From Hymenopus coronatus (Eukaryota > Arthropoda > Insecta > Mantodea > Hymenopodidae), in NCBI GenBank assembly GCA_030762935.1, contig CM060890.1:63676765-63740764 (forward strand): 64,000 bases of DNA, written 5' to 3'. The translations under genes and the position numbers were made by a program. The notes beneath the pieces are model-generated. The model was not told the DNA's origin. It made no database searches and saw nothing but the letters and a program-made list of their open reading frames with translations. Positions 10,730 through 22,755 of this stretch are shown here, piece by piece. Within the stretch, counting starts at the first letter, position 1, and every line of letters begins with the position of its first letter.

Positions 10730-11930
10730 GTATTTAAGGTATGTAATTCACAGGTTTTTTAATGAGCTTATTTATAAGCTCTGATTTTCCATCCATTGCA
10801 GATGAAAGGATTTCCATTTATAACTTCCTGCGTCAGAGATTGTGATTTATGAAGTAACATATTTGCAGAAACATCCAAATAGGACATCCGTAACTAAAGC
10901 AATATGTTCCAGCTGTGATCCTGTGACAGCGTTGCCTCTGGCCACTCCTTACGTCATCTTCTGACGCTCCTGTATGGATACCTTGTCACATGGTATAATT
11001 TCTCAATTTAGAGCATTTCTCGTTTGTATTCACGTCGGAACACGATCCTTTCTGAATAGCTTTTGTCTATATACCGGTTTGAGTGTTTGTATTTTATCCC
11101 CATTATGTTGTTAGATACATGCCAAAGTTCAGACAAACATACGTATTATGCATGCAGCCACAACTATGAAATGACGTTTTAATCGCTAACTCCAACAAAT
11201 TTCTACCGTCTGACATAACAAAGAAAACTCGTACTTAACGAACTAACAGACAATGATTGGCGCTATGGGGCAAGATGCCGTTGCAAAGCCTTATGTCACA
11301 CCGAGCTTTCAAAGAATATTATAATAAGCTTGCACGTTCTCACTGAAATATAATTTACAGAGCTACACATGATAGGGCTGTACATGCATAATGTATAACG
11401 CAAAGAACGCAGTGAATGGGTTTTCTTGCTTCTCTGTGCCTTCCCTTCCGTCCCTCGACGTAAAACCTATATACGAAGTCATGCGTACAAAGATCCGTGT
11501 ACACAGAATAAGGATATGTAATTCGTATGTTAATGATATGCTAAGCAGATGTCTGTACAGCGACACAAAACTGGTACATCTGGACATGTTCCTGACACTT
11601 CAATGAGATACCTTTCAAAGGAAAAGGGACAATATAGAGCAAAACGGTGGTATCTTTTTGATGCGGGAACTGTGGAAAATGTCGGCATCTTCGTGTCAAG
11701 TCGGAATGAGATTGTCCGTCCTGGAGTTTATGCCTGAAATGAGATGTCATTCTTCGGCTGTTTTTTCCTCTCACAAACGGTTTGTATAAAGACTTAAGGA
11801 GAGAAAATAAAAGCTGGTAACCTGGAAATGGAAAAGCTACACAAAAGGTACTAAGGTGCGTATATAAAAAGAGCCTCTGACATTATATAGATATTTTTTT
11901 TTTACTTTTTATTTATTTATTTTTGATAAT
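10730..11930. other. unassigned 1.2-kb region
   Basis: Mixed composition with short open frames on both strands that overlap each other and resemble no family known to me. No repeat landmark seen. It could be unique intergenic or intronic DNA. Confidence 0.4.
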
Positions 11931-13440
11931 TTCACTTTCTCTATCATGTTCAATGTACATAGCAGATAAGGAAGGCATTGAATACCACCCAAAAATTCGA
12001 TACCGAGATTTCATTGAAAATACACGTTTTAGGTTCTCCTGTATCCATTTTTTTTAAGAACACGATAACTCAAGAACGAAAAGTCGTTGAAATATCAAAC
12101 TTAGTATTTAAGCTTAATAGCTTCCAAGGATGACACACCAAGATTTAGAGGAAAATCTCCCCGCCCCAAACTACCGTATTCACCGGAGGAATACTGAAAC
12201 CCTCCATCCCAAAATAGAAAAAATGTGTCTGTGAGAGTTAGTGTGTGAGGGTCAGTGTGTTTGTGAACAGCATAACTCAAAAAGCTAATTTTGAGATATA
12301 AGTTAGGTATCTTTCTGGTATGCGACACGAAGATTTTCAGGTAAATACCTGCAAACCAAACTTCCGTATATATGAAAAGTTTTTCGAAATTTCAATTTTT
12401 TAAAGAATAGCTCTATCGATTTAGATTAAAAAGCTATGTTTTAAAGATATTGTAACAGCAAATTTTAGTAATTACAATTTTTATTGAAGTTATACTTTTC
12501 TTTTGACAATGCATGAGAAACGGGAAGTTAGATTTCCGGTCCGGCAACCGAGTTTGATGCTTTCGCTTCCAGCTTTGCAAATATCACATTTCCCACCATT
12601 CAGCGGGTCCAGCGGTGAAATAGACTCTTTCTGTTTAGCTCAATTCCTGGTTTCTCAGTACAATGCTAACGTAAAGCTGTGGTCAGTTCTGAAAAAAAAA
12701 AAAAAAAAAAAGCCAGAATCCACGACACTCAGATCTCCGAAGGGAACTTAGTTTATTTCATTAGTGAAATACTTCAAGATCTGCCGCAACGCCTCGGAAC
12801 CAACGTCACACTCCTCGGCTGAGAAAATAAGATGACCGCAATTTAAATTATTTATCATCAACATGGAAAAGACTCATCATCATACCTTTGTAGCATAATA
12901 TAATTACAACTTACTTATCACCTAGAACAGCCTCTCTTCTAGTATCTAATTTCAAGCGCTGTGTTATCTTTCACCACACCTGGTTCTGTTTCTAATTTTA
13001 GGGTAAGTATAGACACTTTTAACCCCCGGATCCTCTGACTACGCCCATTCCATAAGTATCCGTTCCCCCAATCCCATAACGCAAAACTTTTAGTGTTTCA
13101 CTGTTGTCGACGGCAGGTTTAAGATGGCAACCCCCTAGGCGGATAAACGTGTACGTTACATATTTACATGGCAAATAATATGTAATTTCTTGAATTTTTT
13201 GGGAAAAGCCTTTGAATTCTTAATGTTTTTACCTAACTAGTTAATCGTAATATATAGATAATATCTGATTAACAAAACTTGTACATTTCGCTTTTACTTC
13301 TGGTCATACGTAGAGAACCGAATTTCATTGTCATCACATAGCGATTAGCTTTTAAAAGATTTGATTGTCACTTTAGCCTATTGTATCCCCAATAAGTAAA
13401 TTCTGGTGCTTTACAGCTAACTCTTATTACCATATGCTTT
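11931..13440 (+). mobile_element. family H copy 8, with internal duplication and a 0.7-kb insert
   Basis: Head near 11931-11975. The segment carrying the ACGAAAAGTC, TTCCAAGGATG and CAAACTACC landmarks appears twice (about 12060-12185 and 12255-12370), the second copy after a separate GTGTCTGTGAGAG tract. The body breaks near 12455 and resumes at about 13155 with ATTTACATGGCAAATAATATG, fading by 13400-13440. The tail end is not clear. Confidence 0.65.
12455..13155. other. insert within family H copy 8
   Basis: Sequence of higher GC than its flanks with an A run at 12692-12710, which may be the tail of a plus-strand retroposon occupying about 12500-12710. The rest is unassigned. No tRNA-like head was found. 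Confidence 0.35.
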
Positions 13441-13597
13441 TTCTCATTTTGATAAATGTGCCATGACTAGAACATGCTCACGCGTATCTGCCCAGCGACA
13501 GCCTTGATGAAACTACACAACGCAAAGCGTCTGCAAGCATAATCACATTCATGTGTTTGATTCTGAATATAGAAAAGACTTTCAAGGAAAAGTTTTT

Positions 13598-13650
13598 GCT
13601 AAAATCGAACCCAGGGAACCTTGGAACAACTGAGCCATGATATTAGTGTG
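13598..13650 (-). repeat. tRNA-like fragment
   Basis: Minus-strand TGGCTCAGTTG resembles an A box and CTGGGTTCGATTTTAG a B box, about 20 bp apart. Probably the head of a decayed SINE. Confidence 0.35.
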
Positions 13651-13716
13651 TGTTTTATGAAGCTTCCTATCTTCAGTAATTCATAATTTGAGATTTAGAT
13701 GTTGAATGAATATAAT

Positions 13717-13832
13717 GAAAAGCCAAGTTGTCACGCTAGTTAAAAATTGTCCTTACTTTATGTGCTGAAATTCTGAAAAGTCAAGTTATCACGCTAGTTA
13801 AAACTTGTCATTACTTTATATTCTGAAATTCT
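13717..13832. repeat. 58-bp tandem duplication
   Basis: Two adjacent 58-bp units (13717-13774 and 13775-13832), each with TCACGCTAGTTAAAA and CTGAAATTCT, differ at only a few positions. Only two units, without spacers. Confidence 0.9.
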
Positions 13833-15215
13833 GAAAATGATAAATAAACATTAGTCAAATATTAGAATTTATAGTTTTAGGATTAGTAATATAGTGAGTG
13901 ATTAAATTTATAAAGTATTTCTTTAGCGATATTTAACTATTCTAGCCGGATATCATCAAGCGGATTCTTGATGGATGAATAAAATACAGAAGTCAAAACA
14001 CTTTTATTACAAAACAATATTTCCAGGCTTTGAAGTAATTTTTTCCAGCAAGGAAATGAAATTAACCATCCTGCTCTGTTAAGAGCAATGGCAAAACATT
14101 AAAACGATCATATTAAAACTGTGGGATGAATCACAATATTCTGATTACTGAAATATATTGTGATGTACGTCTTACTTAAGTACAAATAACATCATTTTAA
14201 TTAGTATTTTGTAAAATAATAAAAGAACTATCATATTAAGATTCTAATTTAAAATATTTATTGAAATTTTAGTTGTGATTATACCTCTATATGGTAGTTA
14301 TGCCAATATAATACTACTGATGATAATGATAATAAATATAATAATACATATGCAAGAAATTATTTAAAATTTCAAAAAGGTAAATCTTTTAAGACAATCT
14401 AACTTATGGAAACTTATCTACATAACCAAAAGTATTCTCCTTCATACTTGTTATATTGTGGTCCATTTTCACTCCGCACTTTCAATAAAAACAGTTTTGC
14501 TATTACAGCTCAATTTCTCCACCAATATCCTTTATTTATCAGGTTATTCTTAATTCCAAATTGTTCTAAAAACCAGCATTTTAAATATTGGTATATAACT
14601 AATAATAATTATATAGTCATGTCACGCCACTGATATGGATATCTGCAAAAAAAAGCAATAATTTAATTTCTTATAAGCACACGTGAAAGTGGAACCGCCT
14701 TTATAGGTTTATCTGCTAGTTTCAATTCGCATGGTTAAAACAGATGTATGATGTTGGACATTTTCCAACATTTGACTTTTACATCGTGTATCATAATCAA
14801 GCGATACGTGAGCTGTTTATGTTAATAGAAAATGTATTCAATTTCTGGTTTGGCTCCTTTAAAAATGAAACGCCAATAAAGCTTAACATTCACTCTCTAG
14901 AAATATAAGCTCATTTTATCATTGTCAACGCATTAACTATACCACATTAAAATACTCTTAATTTGCCACGATGACAGCTATTTTATAAAAGTCACTTGAA
15001 AATCGAAGCTCAGGTTGTATTATCTTATTTTGTTGTTGTTTTGTTTTATACTTTTGTTTTATCATTTGTTGCTTATTTTTTTACTCTTCATATTGCTGAA
15101 GCTAACATATATGCTTCAACAGAAAAAAGAACTCTTAATCCTAGATTACGCGTGTAAAATAATATAAATATTTATGGTTTGTCTGGGCAAAACTATATTC
15201 AGTACTATTTAGGGA
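13833..15215. other. long AT-rich unassigned region
   Basis: Strongly AT-rich, no coding signal longer than chance, and no recognised repeat over about 1.4 kb. Confidence 0.5.
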
Positions 15216-15456
15216 TGCGCTTTAACCGTCATGGTCCTCAGCGTTCCGTTCTATATTGTACATGAAAGATCGCTTACTTTTGCTCAGAGACCTCTTTATC
15301 AGACATGAGGTTCTTTTACATGTCATAAATCTACGACATAGAGTCAATGCCTCTTCTTCCCAGTTGAGGATTTTTACGCCCGAAAAAACCATCGCATCTG
15401 AACCCCGACCTTGGAAACGAGAGGATAGTATGTTACCCCTAGACCACGGAGGACTG
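15216..15456 (-). mobile_element. SINE-B copy 2
   Basis: Complete minus-strand copy. The head is at about 15456 (GTCCTCCGTGGTCTAGGGGT, the clearest A box in the window). GGTTCGGGG stands at the B-box position, then TTTTTTCGGGCGTAAAAATCC, ending at GGACCATGACGGTTAAAG near 15216. The head abuts the flank of a large (AAT)n array. Confidence 0.85.
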
Positions 15457-15492
15457 TTTAAGCATTGAGTATACAAAACTAATGATAACACC

Positions 15493-15493
<1 letters not shown>

Positions 15494-15571
<78 letters not shown>
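15494..15571. repeat. (AAT)n microsatellite
   Basis: About 25 uninterrupted AAT units, the longest trinucleotide array in the window. Confidence 0.95.
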
Positions 15572-15984
15572 TTAAAAGTCGAAATCATATACAAAATGCA
15601 CACTGCTTTTTATAAATTTAAAAATCACACTTTTACATACAATTTGAGAAGCAGTGTTTAATAGGTGTAAGCACATATGCCAGGGGGAAATGAAAGATAT
15701 AAAAAGTTAATGCAAAAACGCATGCATGCAAAATAGTATCTTGACCACGGTGTTAAATGATAATTTTTCTCTTTACCTATTTGTATAGTAAAAACATGCT
15801 AATCCGAAATGCTTTAACCGAAAGGAGCAAAAATAAATAAAACTAATAAGTTAATAAATAATTAATAAAAGATACTTAAATTTGTGCTGACAACGTTGCT
15901 ACGAAAACACACTGTTGTTTTGTTCATAGGTACTCATTATTGTATGTAGTTAATCTCGACCCCTACTCACATTCAATTTATTTT

Positions 15985-16368
15985 TACTTTCTCGTACATA
16001 GAATATATTTTTGTATTCCACCCAAAAATTCGACAGCGAGATTTCACGCATATACATGTTTTAAAGTCCTCTGAATCAAAAACTCCATATGTGGTGTGTG
16101 TATGTGTGTGTGTGATTGTTGTGTGTCTGTGGAGAGCATAACTCAGAAACGAAAAATCTGTTAAATACCAACTTTGTATTTAAGTACAGTATCTCCCAAG
16201 GGTGCAATACGAAGATTTTCAGGAAATGACCCTAACTACCCTTTACATGGAACACTTTTTCGAAAACTTTGACTTTCTCTGACGATTTTGATTAAAATAC
16301 CATACGTTTCAGATATTTTATGACTAACAAAATATATAGGCACCCCGAATTTTCTGGATACATAAATA
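15985..16368 (+). mobile_element. family H copy 9, 3' truncated
   Basis: The head is shortened to ACTTTCTCGTACATAG. The simple repeat is GTGTGTATGTGTGTGTGTG and the body continues to the TTGAATTTTCTGG landmark, where the copy stops. Confidence 0.75.
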
Positions 16369-16481
16369 TAGTAATTCATATTTGAATTCTGTATACAGTA
16401 ATACTTTTCCCCTCTTTCTTTAATAAGTACATAGTAGGTAAATTCAATTAAATTGTGTGTTATTTATGGATAATCTGTAAC

Positions 16482-16703
16482 TATGTTTCTCAGCGTCCCA
16501 CTCTATATTGGGCATGAAGGGCCGCTTAAATTTGTTCAGAGGCCTCTTTATCAGGCTTGAGGTTCTTTTACTTGCTGCAAATCTATGACATTGGACAACG
16601 GCTCCCGAACGGACCTACCCTCCCGAAAAACCTCCGCCCTCTCTCAGGTTTGAATCCACGCGTGACCTAGGAACCCACAGGCTAGCATGTTATCCTAGAG
16701 AAT
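16482..16703 (-). mobile_element. SINE-B copy 3
   Basis: Minus-strand copy with B box GGATTCAAACCTGAG and the AAGTGG/TTAAGCGGC centre. The head (CTCTAGGATAACATGCTAGCC) abuts the start of the next family H fragment. Confidence 0.75.
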
Positions 16704-16882
16704 GTAAGGCGACACACATGGTAGGTAGTTAAGGTATTACATTCCACTCCAAAGTTGGATACCGAGATTTCACTGCAAATATACGTTTTGTAATTTCTAA
16801 ATGCAAATAAAGAACCTCGCAAGCGCGTTTGTGCAATGTATGTCTTATACCTTTTTGTGAAGTTAACCATTTCTGAGATTTT

Positions 16883-17640
16883 TGGTGGGCAAAGCGACGC
16901 AGGGGCGGGCTTTCTCTGGGTTCTCCGGTTTGCCCCGCCATGGCATTCCACCGGTGCTCCACCTTCATTGCATGTATTACCCGGTGTCATCGCCTGCGGT
17001 ACCACAAGTAGTAAAACAGGCCTTAAAGGGTGCAGGACCGAAGCCTCCCTTACCCCGATAAGCTTAGCAGGTAACAACCGCCAAACCTCCCGCGAAACCG
17101 GTGTAATTAGACAGCAGGTGGGGTGGATAGGGTATGCCTTATTTTTTCCTTGATTTCTTTCAGTGTGCGGCAAATTAGCTCACAGTTAACATGCTTTCCT
17201 ACGGTGAGTAGGACAGGAAGGAAAAGTCTACTTCGGAACGGTTACACTTTCGGATTCCAGAACTGTTTAAAAAGTGGGGTAGCGCAATGGACGTGCAATG
17301 TTAAAAGTTGCAAAATTTTTATTACACGAGCTAGAACAACAACCACTAATTCAAATTTAAGCATTAGAGGTTCATTTTCTTTTGGTACTAGAGCCGTGTT
17401 TCTTTGTTATTAATCATAAACGCAGAAAAAAAAAATGTAACATCTTCCACTACAAGAATGTAATGCTTCATCAAATATTATAAACACCAAGCTGCAACTG
17501 TTACATGTTTCGACCGGGAGGCTACCTGCTTTGGGGAGGCTTGGAGGCTATGTAATTAGGGGTCTCTAAGGGTCCGGGAGACTTCGGAGCTATTTTTCTG
17601 ACCGCGGAAGGCTTCGGTGCCGCACTCGCTTTAAACAGTA
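16883..17640. other. GC-rich composite insert with SINE-D-like body
   Basis: Positions 16883-16980 (GACGCAGGGGCGGGCTTTCT through CTCCACCTTCATTGCATG) match the body of SINE-D near 63105-63215, without its tRNA head. The remaining sequence to 17640 is GC-rich and unrecognised. It is followed by a 36-base A run (17642-17677), which could be the poly(A) tail of a plus-strand retroposed sequence. A long minus-strand open frame across this block looks like chance in GC-rich repeat DNA. Confidence 0.45.

Positions 17641-17641
<1 letters not shown>

Positions 17642-17677
<36 letters not shown>
17642..17677 (+). repeat. 36-base poly(A)
   Basis: Uninterrupted A run at the junction between the GC-rich insert and the resumed family H body, placed as a retroposon tail would be. 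Confidence 0.9.
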
Positions 17678-17685
<8 letters not shown>

Positions 17686-17870
17686 ATTACTTCTTTTGGT
17701 TAAAATTGTCAATAGGTATACTTTTCTCATGGGGTTGTAAAGATTGTTGACTATTTTTTACCTAGAATATTCCCTTATTTTCCACGTACCTACATTGAAA
17801 TAAATAATAAGACCATTTCTGCTAATCTTTATCTGGATTAAAAAAGAAAAAAAAATTGTAAGAACAGATA

Positions 17871-18675
17871 ATATAACATATACTTTTGTGTTAAATAATT
17901 GTTCACATAGCCCTGTGTAGGATACGAGTTGGGAAGGTAAGAGTCAGATGAAAAATTCAGATACATGCATTTATAAGCATTAAGACGCTATAGATACTAA
18001 TTTGATAACCATGACTCGAAGCTAAGTAGGATGAATTTGCACCATCCAATAAATCGAACCCACCTATTCAGGTATAAGATACCTTAATTTAAATACAATG
18101 ATGAATACCTGTCGGTTATTAGCACCTGTTAAAGCTCTGTTTATTTTAAATCTACATTAAGGAAATGATGTATGACCGCGGAAGCATGTCAAAGAGAGAG
18201 AGAGGGAGATAGAGAGCGAGAGAGAGTTCTGGAATTACGTACATATCTTTCGCATATCAGTCCATAAACGACGCCCCCACCATTAAAAGATGTGGAATCC
18301 GGTTCATTAATTAGAAGGGCGTCCTCGATGTAAAAATATAACCTCTGAAGAATAAATCACGCAGCAGAAATAACACCATGCATGGTGAAATTTAACTGGA
18401 TCTCTCATCTGATACATTCCATAACATTTAATAAATTGGTTCTTTGCTAATCTCAGCAAAGAGCTTACTTAACTATTCCTCTTATCTGCAGCGCTATATA
18501 TTTCTGTAAAACTAGATAAGTCGATTAAGGTTATGAGAAAACGGGTTCAGAGCTGATAAAATTGTGTTCACTCTGGGCAGCAAACAGATTCAATAAAGTG
18601 CGTTACACACAGGTGCAGCAAATTTGCACTTTAAATTAATTGCGTAAATTACAATTTAGTTATATACCTGGAGTT
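17871..18675. other. unassigned region with (GA)n
   Basis: Contains an imperfect GA-rich tract at 18194-18227. No other assignable feature. Confidence 0.45.
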
Positions 18676-18903
18676 CTTTAACCTATGCGGTTCTCAGGAC
18701 CTATTGTACATTGATCGTGAAAATCTGCTTAATTTTGCTCAGAGACCTCTTATCAGGCTTGAGGTTCTTTTATATACCGTGAATCTACGACAAGGGATCA
18801 TGGCTTCACTTCCCTTCCTTAGGAGGATATTATGGATTTTAAAACCCGAAAAACATCAATCTACTGAATTTGAACTCGCCACTTTAGGAAACAGGCGTAC
18901 TTG

Positions 18904-19403
18904 TGTTTGATAGGTAGAATCAGACTGAAAAATTCAATGCCATAGCCGGGATTTGAACCACGGATCTTCCGATCTCTAGCCGGTTGCTCTGCCACTGAGC
19001 TACCTTGGCCCTATGCCGGCCCAGCATTGAACATCTCAACTGACTCGCATGTTTCCCGGTAAACCACAAGGTGATTTCAAATTATTTTGAGATGACAACC
19101 CCAATGGCAACTTACAAAGTTGTAAGAACTTTTAGTCCAACAGGATTCATAGTATAGCCAACTAATAGGGGCTGTCATCTCAAAATAATTTGACATCACC
19201 TTGTCGTTTACCGGAAAACACGCGAGTCAGTAGAGAAGTTCAATGCCGGCATGTTGCCATGGTAGCTCAGTGGCAGAGCAACCAGCTATAGACCGGAAAT
19301 CCGTGGATCAAATCCCAGCTATGGCATTGAATTTTTCAGGCTGACTCTACCTATCCAAGTCCTACACACGGTTTCTGTGAGAAAACAATTAAAAGTTTAA
19401 AAG
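18904..19403. mobile_element. SINE-A fold-back element, copy 1
   Basis: A large inverted repeat. The left arm (about 18909-19122) and right arm (about 19176-19372) are reverse complements with scattered mismatches. Each arm carries a tRNA-like unit: minus strand at 18938-19009 and plus strand at 19256-19326, both reading outward. AGGCGTAC flanks the element directly (18893-18900 and 19404-19411, extendable to 11 bp with one mismatch). The right end has an A-rich tail. The tRNA-like heads suggest a SINE, whereas the fold-back layout with an 8-bp duplication also fits a DNA transposon. Confidence 0.85.
19256..19326 (+). pseudogene. tRNA-like pol III unit in SINE-A right arm
   Basis: A and B box positions are occupied (TAGCTCAGTGGCAGAGC; GGATCAAATCC). 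D stem GCTC/GAGC and a mostly paired acceptor stem are visible. Loop changes and a missing base make it less intact than the unit at 47750. Confidence 0.7.
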
Positions 19404-19479
19404 AGGCGTACATGTTTCCTCTAGATCAAGGAGGACCACTTATATCTCATCTGGTATTCTCTTAAATGATAGCAATATG

Positions 19480-19565
19480 TTACCCGCTACGATGGTGTGG
19501 TATCTCATGGTGCAAGGATAGTTCACCACTGTTTCAGAAGTGGCGGGTTCAAACACGGCGGAAGA
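19480..19565 (+). repeat. tRNA-like SINE head fragment
   Basis: GGTGTGGTATCTCATGGTG followed about 40 bp later by GCGGGTTCAAACACGGC resembles a decayed A/B box pair. Confidence 0.35.
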
Positions 19566-19689
19566 CCACCAAGTCAAACATTTTGGAGATGGACGTAGTC
19601 TGTAACCATTCAGAAAAATACACTTCTCAGTTGTTGGTTAAGAACATCGATTCAGCAATTTCTGATATGTTGTGCGGGACACAACTTTC

Positions 19690-20270
19690 TATTCCCTTCT
19701 TCCCCTTCGCTGTTTTAGGCCGTATTTAGCCTGTTTCAGTTCTAAAATCTTGTTGTGTCCATCTCTTTTTTTGGTCTTCCCGAGTTTCTATAACCTTGGG
19801 GTTTGAAGTTATATGGTGCTCGAGGTATTCTATTTACTGATATTCTTTCCAATGTTGTTTTCATTTGGTTTTATATTCTGTTATTATTTTATTTCATTCC
19901 TCTATTTTTAAGTTTTGCCTTGTTTAATTGTTTGATTTTTATCTAATCTTGTGTATCCTGCTATAGGTGTAAGAAGTTTCATCTCGGCTGTCTGTATTCT
20001 TCTTTTATTTTCTGCAATCAATATCCATGTTTCAGATCCATAAATTAAAATGGGAATAGCCATTGCTTTATAAATTTTATTATTGAATATTTTCTAATTT
20101 TATTTTTTAATGTTCTCTTTATAGTCCTGTTATAAAATTAAATGTATTTATTTTTTATTTATGTTATTTCAGACCCATATGTTATCTCGCATCCTAAAAC
20201 ATTAATTACAGACACTTTTTCTATGCTTTTATTTACAATTTTCTATATTGGTCTAATTACAACAGTATAA
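19690..20270 (-). pseudogene. RTE-like LINE reverse transcriptase, C-terminal fossil
   Basis: Minus-strand segments read VSVINVLGCEITYGSE, RTIKRTLKNKIRK, then YGSETW with RRIQTAEMKLLTPIAGYTR, and later NPKVIETREDQKKRW. These match in order the end of reverse transcriptases common in insect LINEs (LGC...YGSETWTLT...RIQTAEMKFLR..AGYT...GRPKKRW). Frames shift several times and stops are present, so it is dead. 5' truncated; no catalytic FADD box is included. Confidence 0.8.
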
Positions 20271-20484
20271 CACACAGCGGATATACAACAAAACTTTCTT
20301 AAGTGAGGGTTACTTAAAATTGTGACGCATGTATGACAAACATCGTGTCTTTATAAGAAGACTGGTTGTTTTGTTTTTCTATGCCTTCTGTCTTCAAGTT
20401 GCTAAAATGTGAGCATTTATGTCATTGCTAGGTACGAAGTATTCGTGGCTGTTGTCTTTATTTTTCATGCTTTTCGTTTTTACT

Positions 20485-21368
20485 TTTTCTAGCACGCATG
20501 TATAATATACATAGTAGGAAGAGAGGGTATTGCATTCCATCCAAAAATTCGATACCGAGATTGGACCAGAAATATATGTCTTGAGACCCCCTGATAAAAA
20601 AAAAAGCATTTTTAGAAAAAGGTCAAAAAGAGAGAGAGAACGTGTATGTGTGTGCATGTGTGCGTGTATGTGTGTGGTGTGTGGACAGAATAACACAAAA
20701 AACGCAATCAAACTTATTAGTAGTATCTGCCAAGGATGCAACACAAAGCTTTTCAAGAAAATCCCCCATCCCAAACTACCTTTATCAGGAAAATGTTTCC
20801 AAAATTTTGATTTTCACAAAGATGGCTCTAACGGTTTTGAATAAATTTCTGTATTCTGAAGATATTTACATGGCAAATAAAACATGTATCCTATATATTT
20901 CCTGAGAATAGTCTCTTAAGTCTTCTTCATTCTGAACGACTTTTGCATAAATGGTAAACCGTAAAGGATAGACAAAAACTTATTGCACAAAAATATAGAT
21001 CTTATTAAAACGCACAATTTATGAACTTTAAATTTTTGTTGTGGAGCTGCTAACCGTTTCCGAGATACTCCTTGTTATTGGTTTCAATGTTAATATACTT
21101 ATACTTTTCTTCGTGTTTCTTTTGTTATACTCCTGGCCATGCAAAGAGAAGCGAATTTCAATTACATTGCATAGCTATAGCTTTTGCAAGACTTGACTAT
21201 CACTTTAGCTCTCTTCTGCTTACAAGAAGCTAAGTAATAAGGCAATTCTGCTAATATTTATCTCAATTCACATGAACTAGAAAGAGGAATAATCTTTTGT
21301 AACAAGTTTGTTTCTGGAACAGGTAAAGAAAGTCATGTGAATGGAACATTTTTTTTTTTTTTTTTTTT
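20485..21368 (+). mobile_element. family H copy 11, full length
   Basis: Complete from ACTTTTTCTAGCACGCATG to AAAGAAAGTCATGTGAATGGAACA, followed by an 18-base T run (21349-21368). The simple-repeat site carries AGAGAGAGAG plus GTGTATGTGTGTGC. A good reference copy, about 880 bp. Confidence 0.9.
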
Positions 21369-21544
21369 GCATTTGTATGTATATTCTATGGTCATATTGG
21401 GGTTGAATTAAGGAACTATTGGTGCTATTACGAGCCGAAAGCTAGATTTTACTTGATTTTATTTTTATTATGAACAATCCTTACGTTTACTCGTACATTT
21501 CATACCTTCAGATTCTGCTGGAGTGGTGGTAGGAAATGCTTTTA

Positions 21545-21640
21545 TCGAAAGAAAAATTCCTTTCCCGTAGACGGGAATCGAAACTGAGGCCTCTGGGTTG
21601 ACTTTGCCAGAACGCTAACTGCGACATCAACCTTGTATTC
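21545..21640 (-). repeat. tRNA-like SINE fragment
   Basis: Minus strand: AGTTAGCGTTCTGGC followed by CAGTTTCGATTCCCGTCTACGGG, a B-box-like motif in a partly paired T arm. Confidence 0.4.
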
Positions 21641-21837
21641 AACAATGTACTTCTCAATGAGAAGTAAAAACCTTTGTAAGTATTTTATGACTACATCATG
21701 TTAGTATTCTATCATCCGTACCTTTTCGCCTTTAAATTATTGATGGATTGGAAAAATGAGCTGCCTTCAGTGCAAGTTTGCCGAGAAAAACGTGCTTACC
21801 AAGTGAAAGAATTATAAAATCCCGAGAAAAAAAAATA

Positions 21838-21851
21838 CACACACACACATA

Positions 21852-21898
<47 letters not shown>
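21838..21898. repeat. (AC)n and (TTA)n compound microsatellite
   Basis: Short AC run followed by about 15 TTA units. Confidence 0.95.
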
Positions 21899-21899
21899 G

Positions 21900-22558
21900 A
21901 GATTATATACCTAAGTGTTACGTTCATTCATTTGTAGTATATAAATCAATAAGAAATTTAAAATGATATTAGGTAGTCCCTTGGCTAGATAATTTAAAAC
22001 ATTAAATTACAAAATGCTTAAAACTATTATCAGAATTATTTAAATCTGACTTTTTAAGACAGAACGCTCCTTTAACATTAGCTGACACTAGTAAACAACG
22101 CTGCTTTCTGAAAGTTTGATTTTAGTTCACAAATTTGTCTTGAAATATGATAGTAACCGTTATTTTACCTTTAAGAACAATAGGATGGATGCTTTCCAAT
22201 ATTTTATCACAAACAATAGTTTAAAGCCGGTAACATGAGACTTTTTTCTACAGCTCTTTTGTTTGGCATTCTGGCCCTGACAAACTAGTTGACAAAATTA
22301 GATCAAATGAGTTAGGAGTACCTCCTATTAAAAATATTCTGCTCTCCATTCCTAATTTAGATTTTTTACAACTGATTTGTGCCTTTCATTCTGGAATAAT
22401 CAACGCGCATTAAATTCTTACAAGAAACTTAGGCTACATATATTTTAAAACACAGTTTTTAACTATAACATAAATATTAGCAAATTATTTCTCTATATTA
22501 CCCTATTTTAATACATAACCATAAGCAATTGATACTTTATCATAAATATTTAAGCCCC
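21900..22558. other. AT-rich unassigned region
   Basis: No coding or repeat signal recognised. Confidence 0.5.
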
Positions 22559-22755
22559 GCTTCAATAGTGTGAGACATTCAAGAGGTCCGGAGTTCGAAT
22601 TTCGGTTAGGATGAGTTATCCATATTTTTCGGGGTTTCCCCTTATCCCAAGAAAACGAAAACGAGTATCTTTAAGCAGGATTACTTGAGCAACATTTCAC
22701 CATTTTCATCGTCTGATATGACTTACTATTTTAAAGGACGTTAAACTATATAAAA
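22559..22755 (+). mobile_element. SINE-E copy 1
   Basis: B box GAGTTCGAATTTC near 22590, then TTTTTCGGGGTTTCCCCTTATCCC. The 3' part contains TTGAGCAACATTTCACC and TTAAAGGACGTTAAAC. The same landmarks in the same order occur on the opposite strand at 62105-62345, which supports a real family. The A box is decayed here. Confidence 0.75.

Larger units (their letters stand above)
16704..17870 (+). mobile_element. family H copy 10, split by GC-rich insertions
   Basis: Head-proximal segment at 16704-16882 (GATACCGAGATTTCACTGCAA), then body skipping to the GTTAACCATTTCTGAGAT landmark. It is interrupted at about 16883 and resumes near 17680 with CCAGATATTACTTCTTTTGG and the tail-proximal AATAAGACCATTTCTGCTAAT. 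The last tail bases are not clear. Confidence 0.65.
18676..19445 (-). mobile_element. SINE-B copy 4, split by SINE-A
   Basis: 3' and central parts at 18676-18903. The head part (GTCCTCCTTGATCTAGAGG on the minus strand) is at about 19404-19438. The gap is filled by a 500-bp SINE-A fold-back element. The interrupted sequence joins correctly if the insert and one copy of AGGCGTAC are removed. Confidence 0.8.

Noticed and set aside
13717..13832. CRISPR-like direct repeat
   Set aside because: Only two adjacent units without spacers, in an evidently eukaryotic sequence.
16682..17173. 163-codon minus-strand open frame
   Set aside because: It crosses the boundary between family H and a GC-rich SINE-like block, so it is best explained as chance openness in repeat DNA.
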